This document shows, piece after piece, positions 1 to 8,386 of a stretch of 64,000 bases of DNA (positions are counted from its first letter, which is position 1; each line of letters starts with the position of its first letter). The notes under the pieces are model-generated. The model made no database searches, had not been told where the DNA came from, and worked only from the letters and a program-made list of their open reading frames with translations. The position numbers and the translations under genes are program-made. This DNA comes from Candidatus Latescibacterota bacterium (GTDB lineage: Bacteria; JAAXHH01). Location: assembly GCA_022821085.1 (NCBI GenBank), contig JAJEEG010000006.1:2439330-2503329 (forward strand), written 5' to 3'.

Positions 1-813
1 GACTTCTTCGGGCTGGGCCACGGCAGGCGGAAGGATTTCATCACCGCGCCGCTGCAGATGAGCCCGCAGGACGGCAAGGGGTTCAATGCCTGGTGGCCCA
101 TGCCCTTCAGGAACAAGGCCGTGATCGAGGTGGAGAACCAGGGCACCGAGGGATACAACCACTATTTCTACATTGACTACGAGACGTATCCCACGGTTGA
201 AGCGGTGGCGGACCAGGCCTATTTCCACGTGCAATGGCGCAGAGAAGCCGATACGAAGGGATGGGCCTTCGAGGAAGGGCTCAAGCCGGAGACCTACCGG
301 AACGATCCGCGCTGGGCGAATTTGAGCGAACAAGAAAACTACGTCATCTGCGACGTCGAGGGCGACGGTATCTACTGCGGCGCACACCTGGACATCGACT
401 GCTTTCAGCGCAACCCGAACGACTGGTACGGCGAAGGCGACGACATGATGTTCATCGACGGCGAGGCCTGGCCGCCGTCGCTGCACGGGACCGGCACCGA
501 GGACTGGTATCATTGCGCCTATTGCCCGACCGACGAGTACAATGCGCCTTATCACGGCATCATCCTGTACAGCGGCAACGACGAGTGGCGGTGGAAGGGC
601 AAGAACACGGTCTACCGCTACCATATCGAGGATCCGATCCGGTTTCATCAGCGCTTCCACATTTCCATCGAGCACGGTCACGCGAACAAGCTGAGTAACG
701 ATTACTCGAGCACGGCGTATTACTACCTTTCCGAGCCGAGGCGGGGCGGCCCCGGCCTGTTGCCAGTCGAGGAACGACTGCCGCGTCCGGACGAGCCGAA
801 GTACGGCGAGTGA
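1..813 (+). CDS. DUF2961 / GH172-like protein, 5' truncated by window edge
   Basis: The reading frame is open from base 1, so the gene starts outside the window. Alignment by eye with the downstream paralogue (852-1931) shows about 90 N-terminal residues are missing. The visible 270 residues match the DUF2961 family (glycoside hydrolase family 172-like), including the region GTGTEDWYH, which corresponds to the GTGxEDYF signature of that family, and a DYETYP segment. Characterised GH172 members act on furanoside glycans; the substrate here is unknown. It is nearly identical to the next gene over long stretches, so the pair is a recent tandem duplication. One difference is that two glycines of the paralogue (HGAYGP) are cysteines here (HCAYCP). 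No terminator separates the two genes. Confidence 0.85.
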   Translation, partial: DFFGLGHGRRKDFITAPLQMSPQDGKGFNAWWPMPFRNKAVIEVENQGTEGYNHYFYIDYETYPTVEAVADQAYFHVQWRREADTKGWAFEEGLKPETYRNDPRWANLSEQENYVICDVEGDGIYCGAHLDIDCFQRNPNDWYGEGDDMMFIDGEAWPPSLHGTGTEDWYHCAYCPTDEYNAPYHGIILYSGNDEWRWKGKNTVYRYHIEDPIRFHQRFHISIEHGHANKLSNDYSSTAYYYLSEPRRGGPGLLPVEERLPRPDEPKYGE

Positions 814-851
814 AAGACGATAAACGGCCACACATCCGCAAGGGAGAAATC

Positions 852-1931
852 ATGATCGGTCAGACCAGCCTGGCGTCGCTGCCCGCGCTGCGAACGTACA
901 AGAGCCACCGGATTTCGAGCTGGGACACCACCGGCGCCAACACCGACGCCTGGCGGATCGAGGCCGGCGAAAAACGCGTCATCGGGCAGATCGACAGCCC
1001 CGGCTGCATCAAGCACATCTGGATGACGCTCGGGATCCCGTCCGAGGACTACTGCCGCCGCATCGTGCTGCGCATGTACTGGGACGATTGCGCGGAACCA
1101 AGCGTGGAATGTCCCATCGGCGATTTCTTCGGACTGGGTCACGGCATGCGCAAGGACTTCATCACCGCGCCGCTCCAGATGAGCCCGCAGGACGGCAAGG
1201 GGTTCAATTCGTGGTGGCCCATGCCCTTCAGGGAAAAGGCCATACTGGAAGTGGAAAACCAGGGCGAGGAAGGCTATTTCCATTACTTCTACATCGACTA
1301 CGAGACCTATCCCACCGTTGACGCGGTGGCCGATCAGGCTTATTTTCACGTACAGTGGCGCAGGGAAGCCGACACGAAGGGGTGGGCCTTTGAAGAAGGG
1401 CTCAAACCCGACGAGTACCGGAACGACCCGCGCTGGCAGAATACGAGCGACGAGGAAAACTACGTCATCTGCGACGTCGAGGGCGACGGCATCTACTGCG
1501 GCGCCCACCTGGACATCGACTGCTTTCAGCGGAACCCGAACGACTGGTACGGCGAAGGCGACGACATGATGTTCATCGACGGCGAGGCCTGGCCGCCGTC
1601 GCTGCACGGCACGGGTACCGAGGACTGGTATCACGGCGCCTACGGTCCGACGACGGAGTTCCAGGCCCCGTACCACGGGATCATTCTCTACAGCGGGAAC
1701 CCCGAATGGAGGTTCAAGGGCAAGAACACCGTGTACCGGTATCATATTGAAGATCCGATCCGGTTCCGGAAAAGTTTCCGCATGTCCATAGAGCACGGCC
1801 ATGCGAACAAACTGAGCAACGATTACGCCAGCACGGCCTACTACTACCTGTCCGAACCGCGTCAAGGCGGACCGGTCCTGCTGCCGGTCGAAGAACGCCT
1901 GCCGCGGCCGAACGAGGAGCGGTATGGATGA
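852..1931 (+). CDS. DUF2961 / GH172-like protein, complete paralogue
   Basis: This 359-residue protein belongs to the DUF2961 family (GH172-like). It carries GTGTEDWYHGAYGP in its second half and the same DYETYP segment as the preceding truncated copy. The frame could be extended upstream to an ATG at 810, but the ATG at 852 is preceded by a good ribosome-binding site (AGGGAG, about 6 bases away) and gives a family-like N terminus, so 852 is preferred. No signal peptide is visible, so a cytoplasmic location is likely. The gene follows its paralogue by 38 bases and probably shares its transcript. The family assignment is firm; activity on sugar furanosides is inferred from characterised GH172 enzymes only. 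Confidence 0.88.
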   Translation: MIGQTSLASLPALRTYKSHRISSWDTTGANTDAWRIEAGEKRVIGQIDSPGCIKHIWMTLGIPSEDYCRRIVLRMYWDDCAEPSVECPIGDFFGLGHGMRKDFITAPLQMSPQDGKGFNSWWPMPFREKAILEVENQGEEGYFHYFYIDYETYPTVDAVADQAYFHVQWRREADTKGWAFEEGLKPDEYRNDPRWQNTSDEENYVICDVEGDGIYCGAHLDIDCFQRNPNDWYGEGDDMMFIDGEAWPPSLHGTGTEDWYHGAYGPTTEFQAPYHGIILYSGNPEWRFKGKNTVYRYHIEDPIRFRKSFRMSIEHGHANKLSNDYASTAYYYLSEPRQGGPVLLPVEERLPRPNEERYG

Positions 1932-2018
1932 CGGGAAATTGACGATAGACTGAATGGCTGATGCCTGGTCGGCGTTACGAGGCGCGGACGGCTCGCAGTC
2001 CCAATTACGGAGGTTTAA

Positions 2019-2873
2019 ATGTTAACCCAGCAGCAGGTTGAGTTCTACCACGAGAACGGTTATTTGACCGTCGACAAAGTGCTTTCGGATGCGGAAGTCG
2101 CGGATCTGCAGCGGGTGACGGACGAATTCGTCCAGAAGGCTGCCGCCTTTACCGATCATACGGATTTCTACGATCTTGAGCCGGGTCACACGGCGCACGA
2201 TCCGCAGGTGCGCCGCCTGAAAAGCCCGATCGACCACCACGACGTGTACCGGAGCACCATTGAACACGACGGCATCCTCGACATCGTGGCACAGCTGATC
2301 GGCGACGACATCCGGACCAACGGCAACAAGCTGAACATGAAGTCCGCCGACTACGGCAGCCCGGTGGAGTGGCACCAGGATTGGTCTTTTTATCCACACA
2401 CCAACGACGACATCCTGGCCGTCGGCGTCTGCATCGACGAGATGACCGAAGCCAACGGCGCCCTGCTGGTGATACCCGGTTCCCACAAGGGGCCGACCTA
2501 CGACCACCACCAGGACGGCCGGTTCTGCGGCGCGGTGAACGATCCCGACTTCACCCCGGACAACGTCGTTGCACTCGAAGTGCCCGCGGGTGGGATTTCG
2601 ATCCATCACGTCCGGACGCTGCACGGATCGGCGCCGAACTATTCCGGCGCCCCACGGCGGCTGCTCCTGTTCCAGTACGTCGCCGCCGACGCCTGGCCGC
2701 TCACGGGAGCGGGCGACTGGGACGCCTTCAACGGCAACCTGCTCCGGGGTGAACCGACCAACGTGCCGCGTATGGCCGACCTGCCCGTACGTATGCCCCT
2801 TCCCGGGCCGGTAAGAGGCGGTTCGATCTACGAGACCCAGTCGGTCCTCGAGAACAAGACCTGGGCCCGGTGA
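2019..2873 (+). CDS. Phytanoyl-CoA dioxygenase family protein (PhyH copy 1)
   Basis: This 284-residue protein is a predicted Fe(II)/2-oxoglutarate dioxygenase. The iron-binding triad is visible as WHQDW near residue 118 (H-x-D) and a distal histidine in RTLHGSAPNYS, followed by arginines that would hold 2-oxoglutarate. The N-terminal LTQQQVEFYHENGYL is the usual PhyH opening. The start ATG follows ACGGAGG at good spacing. It sits 87 bases after the DUF2961 pair, suggesting a shared catabolic theme. Members of this family hydroxylate very different small molecules, so the substrate is not assigned. It is one of six PhyH-type genes in the window. Confidence 0.9.
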   Translation: MLTQQQVEFYHENGYLTVDKVLSDAEVADLQRVTDEFVQKAAAFTDHTDFYDLEPGHTAHDPQVRRLKSPIDHHDVYRSTIEHDGILDIVAQLIGDDIRTNGNKLNMKSADYGSPVEWHQDWSFYPHTNDDILAVGVCIDEMTEANGALLVIPGSHKGPTYDHHQDGRFCGAVNDPDFTPDNVVALEVPAGGISIHHVRTLHGSAPNYSGAPRRLLLFQYVAADAWPLTGAGDWDAFNGNLLRGEPTNVPRMADLPVRMPLPGPVRGGSIYETQSVLENKTWAR

Positions 2874-2937
2874 TCCGCTCGGGCCGAAGATTCAACCCGC
2901 GCCATGACGAACCCGGCCCGGTAAAGGACGCTGAGCG

Positions 2938-3453
2938 GTGAACGACTCGGCCCACAGTGGAGCGGAGCGCGCGGGTAATGCGGATCGAGGAGCGCGCGAA
3001 GACCAGGCCGGTCGGCATCGACCCATCCTCTTCTTCGACGGCGTATGCGGCCTGTGCAACCGGTTCATTGACCTGATGTTGCGGGCCGATAGCCAGGATC
3101 GCTTTCGGTACGCGCCGTTGCAGGGCGAGACCGCGAGGCGCTTGCTTGGGGTGAATGACGAGGCCGGCGACCGCAAGGCCTCCGATCTCTCCGTCGGCGG
3201 CGCCCGGAACGGCGAGCCCCAGTCCTTTGTTTTCCTCGAAAATGACAGGCGATTCGAGCAGTCCAGCGCCGTTCTGCATGCCCTGGGACGCCTGGGTGGG
3301 CTATGGCGACTGATCGCCGTGCTCTATGTATTCCCCAGACCTTTGCGTGATTCGATCTACCGCTTCGTTGCGCGTAACCGGTACCGTTGGTTCGGCAAAA
3401 GCGACGAGTGCCGTCTGCCCACGCCGGAAGAAAGGGAGCGGTTTCTTCCGTGA
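2938..3453 (+). CDS. DUF393 (DCC family) thiol-disulfide oxidoreductase-like protein
   Basis: The 171-residue protein contains FFDGVCGLCNRF at about residues 32-43, the DxxCxxC motif that defines the DUF393 or DCC family, with cysteines at 37 and 40. Such proteins are predicted thiol-disulfide oxidoreductases. The start chosen is a GTG; the first 27 residues are polar and not part of the domain, so translation could begin later. The end overlaps the start of the next gene by four bases (GTGA), which suggests translational coupling. The natural substrate is unknown for this family. Confidence 0.8.
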   Translation: MNDSAHSGAERAGNADRGAREDQAGRHRPILFFDGVCGLCNRFIDLMLRADSQDRFRYAPLQGETARRLLGVNDEAGDRKASDLSVGGARNGEPQSFVFLENDRRFEQSSAVLHALGRLGGLWRLIAVLYVFPRPLRDSIYRFVARNRYRWFGKSDECRLPTPEERERFLP

Positions 3454-4319
3454 CCTCCAGATATACGTCCGATAACCATCCCTTCGTTACACCCGACGTG
3501 GTCAACACCCTGCCGAGCAAGCCTGCGGATGTTTGGTCCGCGTATGGATCAGCGCCATCCCAGTATGGCGAATTGCGCCTGCCGAAGGGCGACGGTCCCA
3601 ATCCTGTGGCCGTGGTCTTCCACGGTGGCTGCTGGCTCTCGCTTTACGCGGACCTGCACAATGCGGATGCGCTGGCGGACGCGCTGAGAGACGAGGGCAT
3701 CGCGACTTGGAACGTCGAATACCGGTGCGTGGACCAGGATGGAGGCGGATGGCCGGGAACGTTTCTCGACGCGGGGCTCGCGGTAGACCACCTGCGCGCG
3801 CTGGCCGGGGGTCACGGCCTCGATTTGAGCCGCGTGATTACGGTCGGCCACTCGGCAGGCGGCCACCTGGCGCTGTGGACGGCCGCGCGACACAGGCTAC
3901 CCGAGGAAAGCCCGCTGTGGACCGCGGATCCGCTGGGACTGCGTGGGGCAATCGTACTGGGCGGTCCCGGAGATTTGAAGGCATTCGCGCCGCACGCGGA
4001 TGCGGAATGCCGGCAAGGCGTCGTGGCGGAACTGCTGGGGAAGCCTGGTGTATCATCCGAAAGTCTGGAAGCGCGGTACAGGTGCGGATCCCCTGTCAAA
4101 TTGCTGCCGCTTGGCGTGAGACAGGTCACGATCAGCACGGAACATGACTGGGTCGTACCGCCCGAACTGGGTGCGGCCTACGTGGAAGCGGCCCGCGCGG
4201 CCGGTGATCCTGTCGAACACGTCATCGTCTCGAACGCCGGTCACCACGAACTCATGGTCCCGGGTTCGGTGACGTGGCCCGCCATATGCCGGGCCGTGCA
4301 TGCATTACTTGAATCCTGA
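3450..4319 (+). CDS. Alpha/beta hydrolase, kynurenine formamidase/esterase-like
   Basis: The 289-residue protein is an alpha/beta hydrolase of the esterase/lipase D or kynurenine-formamidase-like group. It has an HGGCW oxyanion-hole segment at 58-62, the nucleophile elbow GHSAGGH with Ser135, a likely acid Asp233 in STEHDWVVPP and a histidine in NAGHHELM (265 or 266). Starting at the GTG at 3450 overlaps the upstream stop codon as GTGA and removes 21 unsupported N-terminal residues of the longer open frame. There is no signal peptide. The reaction is probably hydrolysis of a small ester or formamide; there is no tryptophan-pathway gene nearby to support kynurenine. Confidence 0.85.
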   Translation: MTSRYTSDNHPFVTPDVVNTLPSKPADVWSAYGSAPSQYGELRLPKGDGPNPVAVVFHGGCWLSLYADLHNADALADALRDEGIATWNVEYRCVDQDGGGWPGTFLDAGLAVDHLRALAGGHGLDLSRVITVGHSAGGHLALWTAARHRLPEESPLWTADPLGLRGAIVLGGPGDLKAFAPHADAECRQGVVAELLGKPGVSSESLEARYRCGSPVKLLPLGVRQVTISTEHDWVVPPELGAAYVEAARAAGDPVEHVIVSNAGHHELMVPGSVTWPAICRAVHALLES

Positions 4320-4346
4320 GCACGGCCGTGATTCCGGCCGAAATAG

Positions 4347-4394
4347 GAAGCCGGTGATAATAGAAGCCGGTAATGATTGAAGCCGATATTGGAA
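4347..4394. repeat. 16-bp tandem repeat, three units
   Basis: GAAGCCGRT begins at 4347, 4363 and 4379, so three 16-base units lie head to tail in the gap before the SnoaL-like gene. The units diverge in their 3' halves. No function is apparent. Confidence 0.7.
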
Positions 4395-4431
4395 ATGGTT
4401 AGGACTGATTATGGAAATGAAAGGACAAACC

Positions 4432-4821
4432 ATGCCCAGCATCACCGTTAAACCCGATTGCGGCCATTCGCCTAAAAAGGCTCTGCTGCGGGACTTCATC
4501 TCCGCCTTCGCGCACGCGGACGTCGACGGCATCCTGGCCCCAATGAGCGATGACATCGTCTGGAATCTGGTGGGGGAAACCGTGATCGAAGGCAAAGAAA
4601 ACGTCCGCAAACTCCTGGAATCGATGGAAAACGCGGGAACGAGCGATCTCGTCATCGAATCCATCATCACCCACGGCCGGGACGCGGCAGTCAACGGCGT
4701 GATCCGATCGAACGCGGGCCAGGCTCACGCTTTCTGCGATGTCGTTCAGTTTACCAGTACGTCCGGCACGAAGATCAAAACCATGACCTCGTACTCGATT
4801 GCAGTGAGCGAGGAGAGATAA
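4432..4821 (+). CDS. SnoaL-like / nuclear transport factor 2-fold protein
   Basis: About 129 residues with the SnoaL-like pattern: an N-terminal helix (LLRDFISAFAHADVDGILA), then MSDDIVWNLVG and strands ending in a conserved VQFTSTSGTKI region. NTF2-fold proteins of this size are polyketide-cyclase-like, ketosteroid-isomerase-like or simply binding proteins. An in-frame ATG lies at 4411, but AAAGGA seven bases before the ATG at 4432 favours the shorter form. It is three bases ahead of the VOC gene and probably cotranscribed. No specific substrate can be inferred. Confidence 0.75.
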   Translation: MPSITVKPDCGHSPKKALLRDFISAFAHADVDGILAPMSDDIVWNLVGETVIEGKENVRKLLESMENAGTSDLVIESIITHGRDAAVNGVIRSNAGQAHAFCDVVQFTSTSGTKIKTMTSYSIAVSEER

Positions 4822-4824
4822 GCC

Positions 4825-5301
4825 GTGCAGAAGATCGTCACCAATCTGTGGTTCGACGGGCGTGTCGAGGAGGCCCTGGAACTCTATACTTCGCTGCTGC
4901 CCGATTCGCGCGTCCTCGGCGTCACCCGTTACAACAAAGCCGGCATGGGCACACCGGGCGACATCATGACCGCGAACTTCGAACTGGCGGGGCAGTCATT
5001 CACGATCATCAATGGCGGGCCGCATTTTAAACACAGTCCGGCCATGTCGCTCTGCGTCACCTGCGTCGATCAAGAGGAGGTGGACAGACTATGGAACGGC
5101 CTGACATCCGATGGCGGCAAGGAAAGCCGGTGCGGCTGGCTGATCGACCGCTTCGGCGTCTCCTGGCAGATCATGCCGGCGAGGTTGGGCGAGATGCTGG
5201 GCAGTGCTGACACGGCGGCGGTCGAACGGGTCACCGCGTCGTTCCTCAAGATGAACAAGCTCGACATCGCCGAATTGGAAAGGGCCTTCCGCGATGAGTA
5301 G
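4825..5301 (+). CDS. VOC family protein, PhnB-like
   Basis: The 158-residue protein begins QKIVTNLWFDGRVEEALELYTSLLPDS, the typical opening of the PhnB/3-demethylubiquinone-methyltransferase-like branch of the vicinal oxygen chelate superfamily. The later GVSWQIMPARLGEML segment is also characteristic. The start is GTG, preceded by AGGAG. VOC proteins bind metal and act in lyase, dioxygenase or resistance roles, but this branch has no settled function. It overlaps the next gene by eight bases, consistent with an operon of small domains. Confidence 0.85.
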   Translation: MQKIVTNLWFDGRVEEALELYTSLLPDSRVLGVTRYNKAGMGTPGDIMTANFELAGQSFTIINGGPHFKHSPAMSLCVTCVDQEEVDRLWNGLTSDGGKESRCGWLIDRFGVSWQIMPARLGEMLGSADTAAVERVTASFLKMNKLDIAELERAFRDE

Positions 5302-5674
5302 ACCGAAGCCGTCCCGGCATGCCCCGGAGGAGGTGGATACGTATCTGGCCGCACTGCCGGATGACTTTCGCGCCACGTTGCAGCAACTGCGAGAGATCGT
5401 ACGGCAAATCGCGCCGGACTGCACGGAACGGGTCAACTACCGGATTCCGATCTTCCGCCTCAAGAGAGACTTCGTGGCCATGTCGGCCGCCTCGAAACAC
5501 GTCGGATTCCACACCATGAGCAAGGCTATTCCGGCGGCCATGAAGGACGAACTCGGTGAGGAAGGGATCTGGATATCCGGCACGACGTTCCACATCAAAC
5601 CCGGAACGGGTCTTCCGGTAGCGTTGCTGGAGAAAGCGTTGCGCGCGCGGCTGAGGGAGCTGGAGTCCGGCTAA
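5294..5674 (+). CDS. DUF1801 domain protein (YdhG-like)
   Basis: The 126-residue protein has the DUF1801/YdhG pattern: EVDTYLAALPDDFRATLQQLREIVRQIAPDC, then a tyrosine- and isoleucine-rich core and FHTMSKAIPAAMKDEL. The family is a small alpha-beta fold related to CyaY/YjbR, with no established activity. It overlaps the VOC gene by eight bases and ends the small-domain operon. A possible stem-loop follows before the convergent GNAT gene. Confidence 0.8.
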   Translation: MSRPKPSRHAPEEVDTYLAALPDDFRATLQQLREIVRQIAPDCTERVNYRIPIFRLKRDFVAMSAASKHVGFHTMSKAIPAAMKDELGEEGIWISGTTFHIKPGTGLPVALLEKALRARLRELESG

Positions 5675-5690
5675 AGCAGGTGACCAACAA

Positions 5691-5750
5691 TGCCTGGGTT
5701 GAGCAACAGCCGCGGCGGTATGAGCCGTACTTCGCACGATTACCCAGGCA
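5691..5750. repeat. Inverted repeat between convergent genes
   Basis: TGCCTGGGT at 5691-5699 is perfectly complementary to ACCCAGGCA at 5742-5750. The 42-base loop holds a smaller CGGC/GCCG stem. It fills the gap between the DUF1801 and GNAT genes. No T-tract follows, so a bidirectional terminator is possible but not shown. Confidence 0.5.
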
Positions 5751-5758
5751 CTCGACCG

Positions 5759-6211
5759 TCAGGTATCGAGATTCAGCGTCCAGTTGTTCCACTTGCGGTC
5801 CGGCAAACCACCTAGGGACCGGTAGAATGATTCGGCGGCGGCGTTCCCGGTCATGACCGTCCAGGTGACTTCCGACGCGCCAATGGACCGTGCATGCGCA
5901 GTCACCGACGCCATCAGGGCCTTTCCCGCACCCATGTTCCGGGCAGCCTCGACGACAAACAGTTCTTTGAGCACGAGCTTCGGACGCAGCGTGTAGGTCC
6001 AATGGATTGGATAAGTAACCGCCATTCCGACGAGATCGTCTTCGTGTTCGGCGACGAACGCGGTGAACAACCGATTGTCGCTAAAACCGTGCTCGAGGAT
6101 GCTCTCCCGCGTCACGGCGAACTGGTCGATGTAGTCTTCGTACCGCGCCAGCCCTTCCATGAGTTCGAGCAGGCGATCGGTGTCTTCCGGTACGGCTAAT
6201 CTGACGTGCAT
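5759..6211 (-). CDS. GNAT family N-acetyltransferase
   Basis: The 150-residue protein begins MHVRLAVPEDTDRLLELMEGLARYE and contains an acetyl-CoA-binding segment EAARNMGAGKALM at about 92-105, matching the R/Q-x-x-G-x-G/A pattern of GNAT enzymes. FYRSLGGLPDRKWNNW near the end is the usual beta-6/7 region. The acceptor is unknown; close relatives include diamine and small-molecule acetyltransferases. The gene lies 14 bases downstream of hisC on the same strand, so it may be the last gene of the hisG-hisC transcript. Confidence 0.85.
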   Translation of the reverse strand: MHVRLAVPEDTDRLLELMEGLARYEDYIDQFAVTRESILEHGFSDNRLFTAFVAEHEDDLVGMAVTYPIHWTYTLRPKLVLKELFVVEAARNMGAGKALMASVTAHARSIGASEVTWTVMTGNAAAESFYRSLGGLPDRKWNNWTLNLDT

Positions 6212-6225
6212 TCGGTAAGGTATCC

Positions 6226-7320
6226 CTACGCGGCCAGCACTTCCCGCAGCGCCTTGAGGAAGGCGTCGTTCTCTTCCGGCAGGCCGATGGTGACCCGCAT
6301 GCCCCGTTCCAGCATGGGATACCGGCTCACGTCGCGGATGAGCACGCCGCGGTCGATGAGTCCGTGGAAGATCCCGGCGACCGGACGTTCCGCCTCGAAG
6401 AGAATGAAGTTGGCGTGGGAGGGGTAGGGTCGGATGCCGGGCAGCTCCCGGAGGCCTTCGTAGACCCGTTGTCTCTCGGCCCGGATCAGCGCCGCCCGCT
6501 CCTCGATCAGGGCATCCTGCCCGATCAGCGTCCGCGCGGCGATCAGCGAGATGGCGTTCACATTGTAGGGAAGCTTGACCTTCTCGATTTCTCTCGCCAC
6601 GGATGGATCGGCGGCCAGGTAGCCCAGCCGAAGGCCGGCCGCGCCCAGTGCTTTCGAAAAGGTACGCGTGATCACCAGGTTCGGATGCCGGTCCAGCAGT
6701 TCGATGCAGGACACGCCGCAGAACTCGTAGTAGGCCTCGTCCACCACGACCAGGCCCGTGGCCGCTTCGGCGATCGCCGCCACTTCTTCAGGCTGAATCA
6801 TCGAGCCGGTCGGATTGTTCGGTGAACAGAGCACCACGAGTCTCACGCCAGGCTGGGCGCTTTCTTCCTTCAGCCGATCGACGTCGAAGCTCAGGTCTCG
6901 CTTGAGGTGTACCGTCCTGATGTCGGCGCCCGCGATCCTGCCCATGAGTGCGTAGAGGGTAAAGGTCGGCGCAGGCAGCACCACCCGGTCTCCCCGGCCA
7001 ACCGCGGCCTGGAAGACCGCCTGGATCAGTTCGTTCGAGCCATTGCCGATGAGGATGTGTTCGGGACCCAGTCCGTGCCTCTGGCCGATGGCCGCCTTGA
7101 CCTCGCCGGGGACGAATCCGGGATAGCGGCCCCAGTTGCTCGCCAGGGCCTCGTCCACGATCTCCCGCTTGAGTTCCTCGGGCACATCGAAGGGGCATTC
7201 ATTCTGGTTGAGCTTGACCGGGCAGTCCGGCTGGACCAGCGTGTAACCTGACATGGCGCGGACGGCCGCTTTTACGGGTGGGGAGGGTTCACCGGTGTTA
7301 TCGCGCGTCGAGGCAGCCAT
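6226..7320 (-). CDS. hisC: Histidinol-phosphate aminotransferase
   Basis: This 364-residue class-II-like PLP aminotransferase converts imidazole acetol phosphate to histidinol phosphate. Visible landmarks are KLNQNECP at 36-43, GNGSNELI at 92-99, CSPNNPTG at 165-172, VVDEAYYEF at 192-200 and the PLP lysine K223 in RTFSKALGAAGLRLGY. Length fits the family. The start lies four bases after the hisG stop, so the two are translationally linked and the histidine assignment is supported by context. The first 25 residues are variable and a slightly later start cannot be excluded. Confidence 0.9.
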   Translation of the reverse strand: MAASTRDNTGEPSPPVKAAVRAMSGYTLVQPDCPVKLNQNECPFDVPEELKREIVDEALASNWGRYPGFVPGEVKAAIGQRHGLGPEHILIGNGSNELIQAVFQAAVGRGDRVVLPAPTFTLYALMGRIAGADIRTVHLKRDLSFDVDRLKEESAQPGVRLVVLCSPNNPTGSMIQPEEVAAIAEAATGLVVVDEAYYEFCGVSCIELLDRHPNLVITRTFSKALGAAGLRLGYLAADPSVAREIEKVKLPYNVNAISLIAARTLIGQDALIEERAALIRAERQRVYEGLRELPGIRPYPSHANFILFEAERPVAGIFHGLIDRGVLIRDVSRYPMLERGMRVTIGLPEENDAFLKALREVLAA

Positions 7321-7324
7321 GCCT

Positions 7325-8194
7325 TTAGTAGATCACCTTGTTCAGCGGGTACTCTACCAGGCCTTGGGCGCCGGCCCGCTTGAGCGCCGGGATCAACTGC
7401 CGGATGGTGTGCTCCTCGATCATCACTTCGATGGCCACCCACTCCCTGTCGGCCAGGGGAGACACGGTCGGGTTCTGCAGCGCGGGCAGCAGGGCGGATA
7501 CGGCGTCCAGGTCCGCGCGCTTCACGTTCATCTTGAGGCCGACCATTTCCTCGGCGAGCATGGCGCCTTTGAGCAGCAGGGCGATGTTCTCGATCTTGCG
7601 CCGCTTGTCGGGATCCTGCCAGCTCGTCCTGTTCGCGATGAGCCGGTTGGTGGACACCAATATAGTATCGAGGATGCGAAGCTTGTTGGCCCTGATCGAA
7701 CCGCCCGTTTCGGTGATTTCCACGATCGCGTCCGCCAGGTCCGGGGCCTTGGCCTCGGTGGCGCCCCAGGAGAACTCCACCTTCGCGGTCACGCCGTGTT
7801 TTTTGAGGTAGTTTTCCGTGATGTTGACGACTTCCGTGGCGATGCGTTTTCCTTCCAGATCCTCGACGCTCTTGATGTCTGAAGCTTCCGGAACGGCCAG
7901 CACCCACCGAAGGGGCTGTCGCGTATGCTTGGCGTAGACCAGTTCCGCCGCCTCCACCACGTCCGCCCCGGTCTCCGTGATCCAGTCCTTGCCGGTCAGT
8001 CCGGCGTCGAACACTCCGTCCGCGACGTAGCGGCCGATCTCCTGGGCCCGGATCAGCATGATCTCCAGTTCTTCGTCGTCCACCCAGGGAGAGTAGGACC
8101 GGCTGCTGACCGTGCAATGAAACCCCGCCTTCCGCATGAGTTCGAAGGTGGATTCCTGCAGGCTTCCCTTGGGCAGCGCCAGTTTGACAAGCAT
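7325..8194 (-). CDS. hisG: ATP phosphoribosyltransferase, long form
   Basis: This 289-residue protein catalyses the first step of histidine synthesis, joining ATP and PRPP. It begins with [12 protein letters not shown], contains the signature [20 protein letters not shown], and ends with the extra C-terminal regulatory domain of the long, HisZ-independent form ([27 protein letters not shown]). The start has a GAGGAG ribosome-binding site nine bases upstream. The C-terminal ACT-like domain means it is expected to be histidine-inhibited as in long-form enzymes. Other his genes are absent here, so the pathway is split in this genome. Confidence 0.95.
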   Translation of the reverse strand: MLVKLALPKGSLQESTFELMRKAGFHCTVSSRSYSPWVDDEELEIMLIRAQEIGRYVADGVFDAGLTGKDWITETGADVVEAAELVYAKHTRQPLRWVLAVPEASDIKSVEDLEGKRIATEVVNITENYLKKHGVTAKVEFSWGATEAKAPDLADAIVEITETGGSIRANKLRILDTILVSTNRLIANRTSWQDPDKRRKIENIALLLKGAMLAEEMVGLKMNVKRADLDAVSALLPALQNPTVSPLADREWVAIEVMIEEHTIRQLIPALKRAGAQGLVEYPLNKVIY

Positions 8195-8386
8195 TTCCGT
8201 ATGCTCCTCGTGACTCTTGTGGGATCGACTCCCTGGGTGACCTTACTGACTGTTTTAGTGCTTTCTCTTTCTGATCCAACTCGCTTCTCAAGCTCACTGC
8301 TTCGAATTGCCACCGCGTTTCCATCGAAGATCCATCCAACAGAAAAGCCGCCTGAAAATAACACGACCTTGCACAATTGTCCAATT

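Noticed and set aside
723-1865. 380-codon minus-strand frame opposite the GH172-like genes
   Set aside because: It mirrors the plus-strand gene and begins and ends with unsupported sequence.
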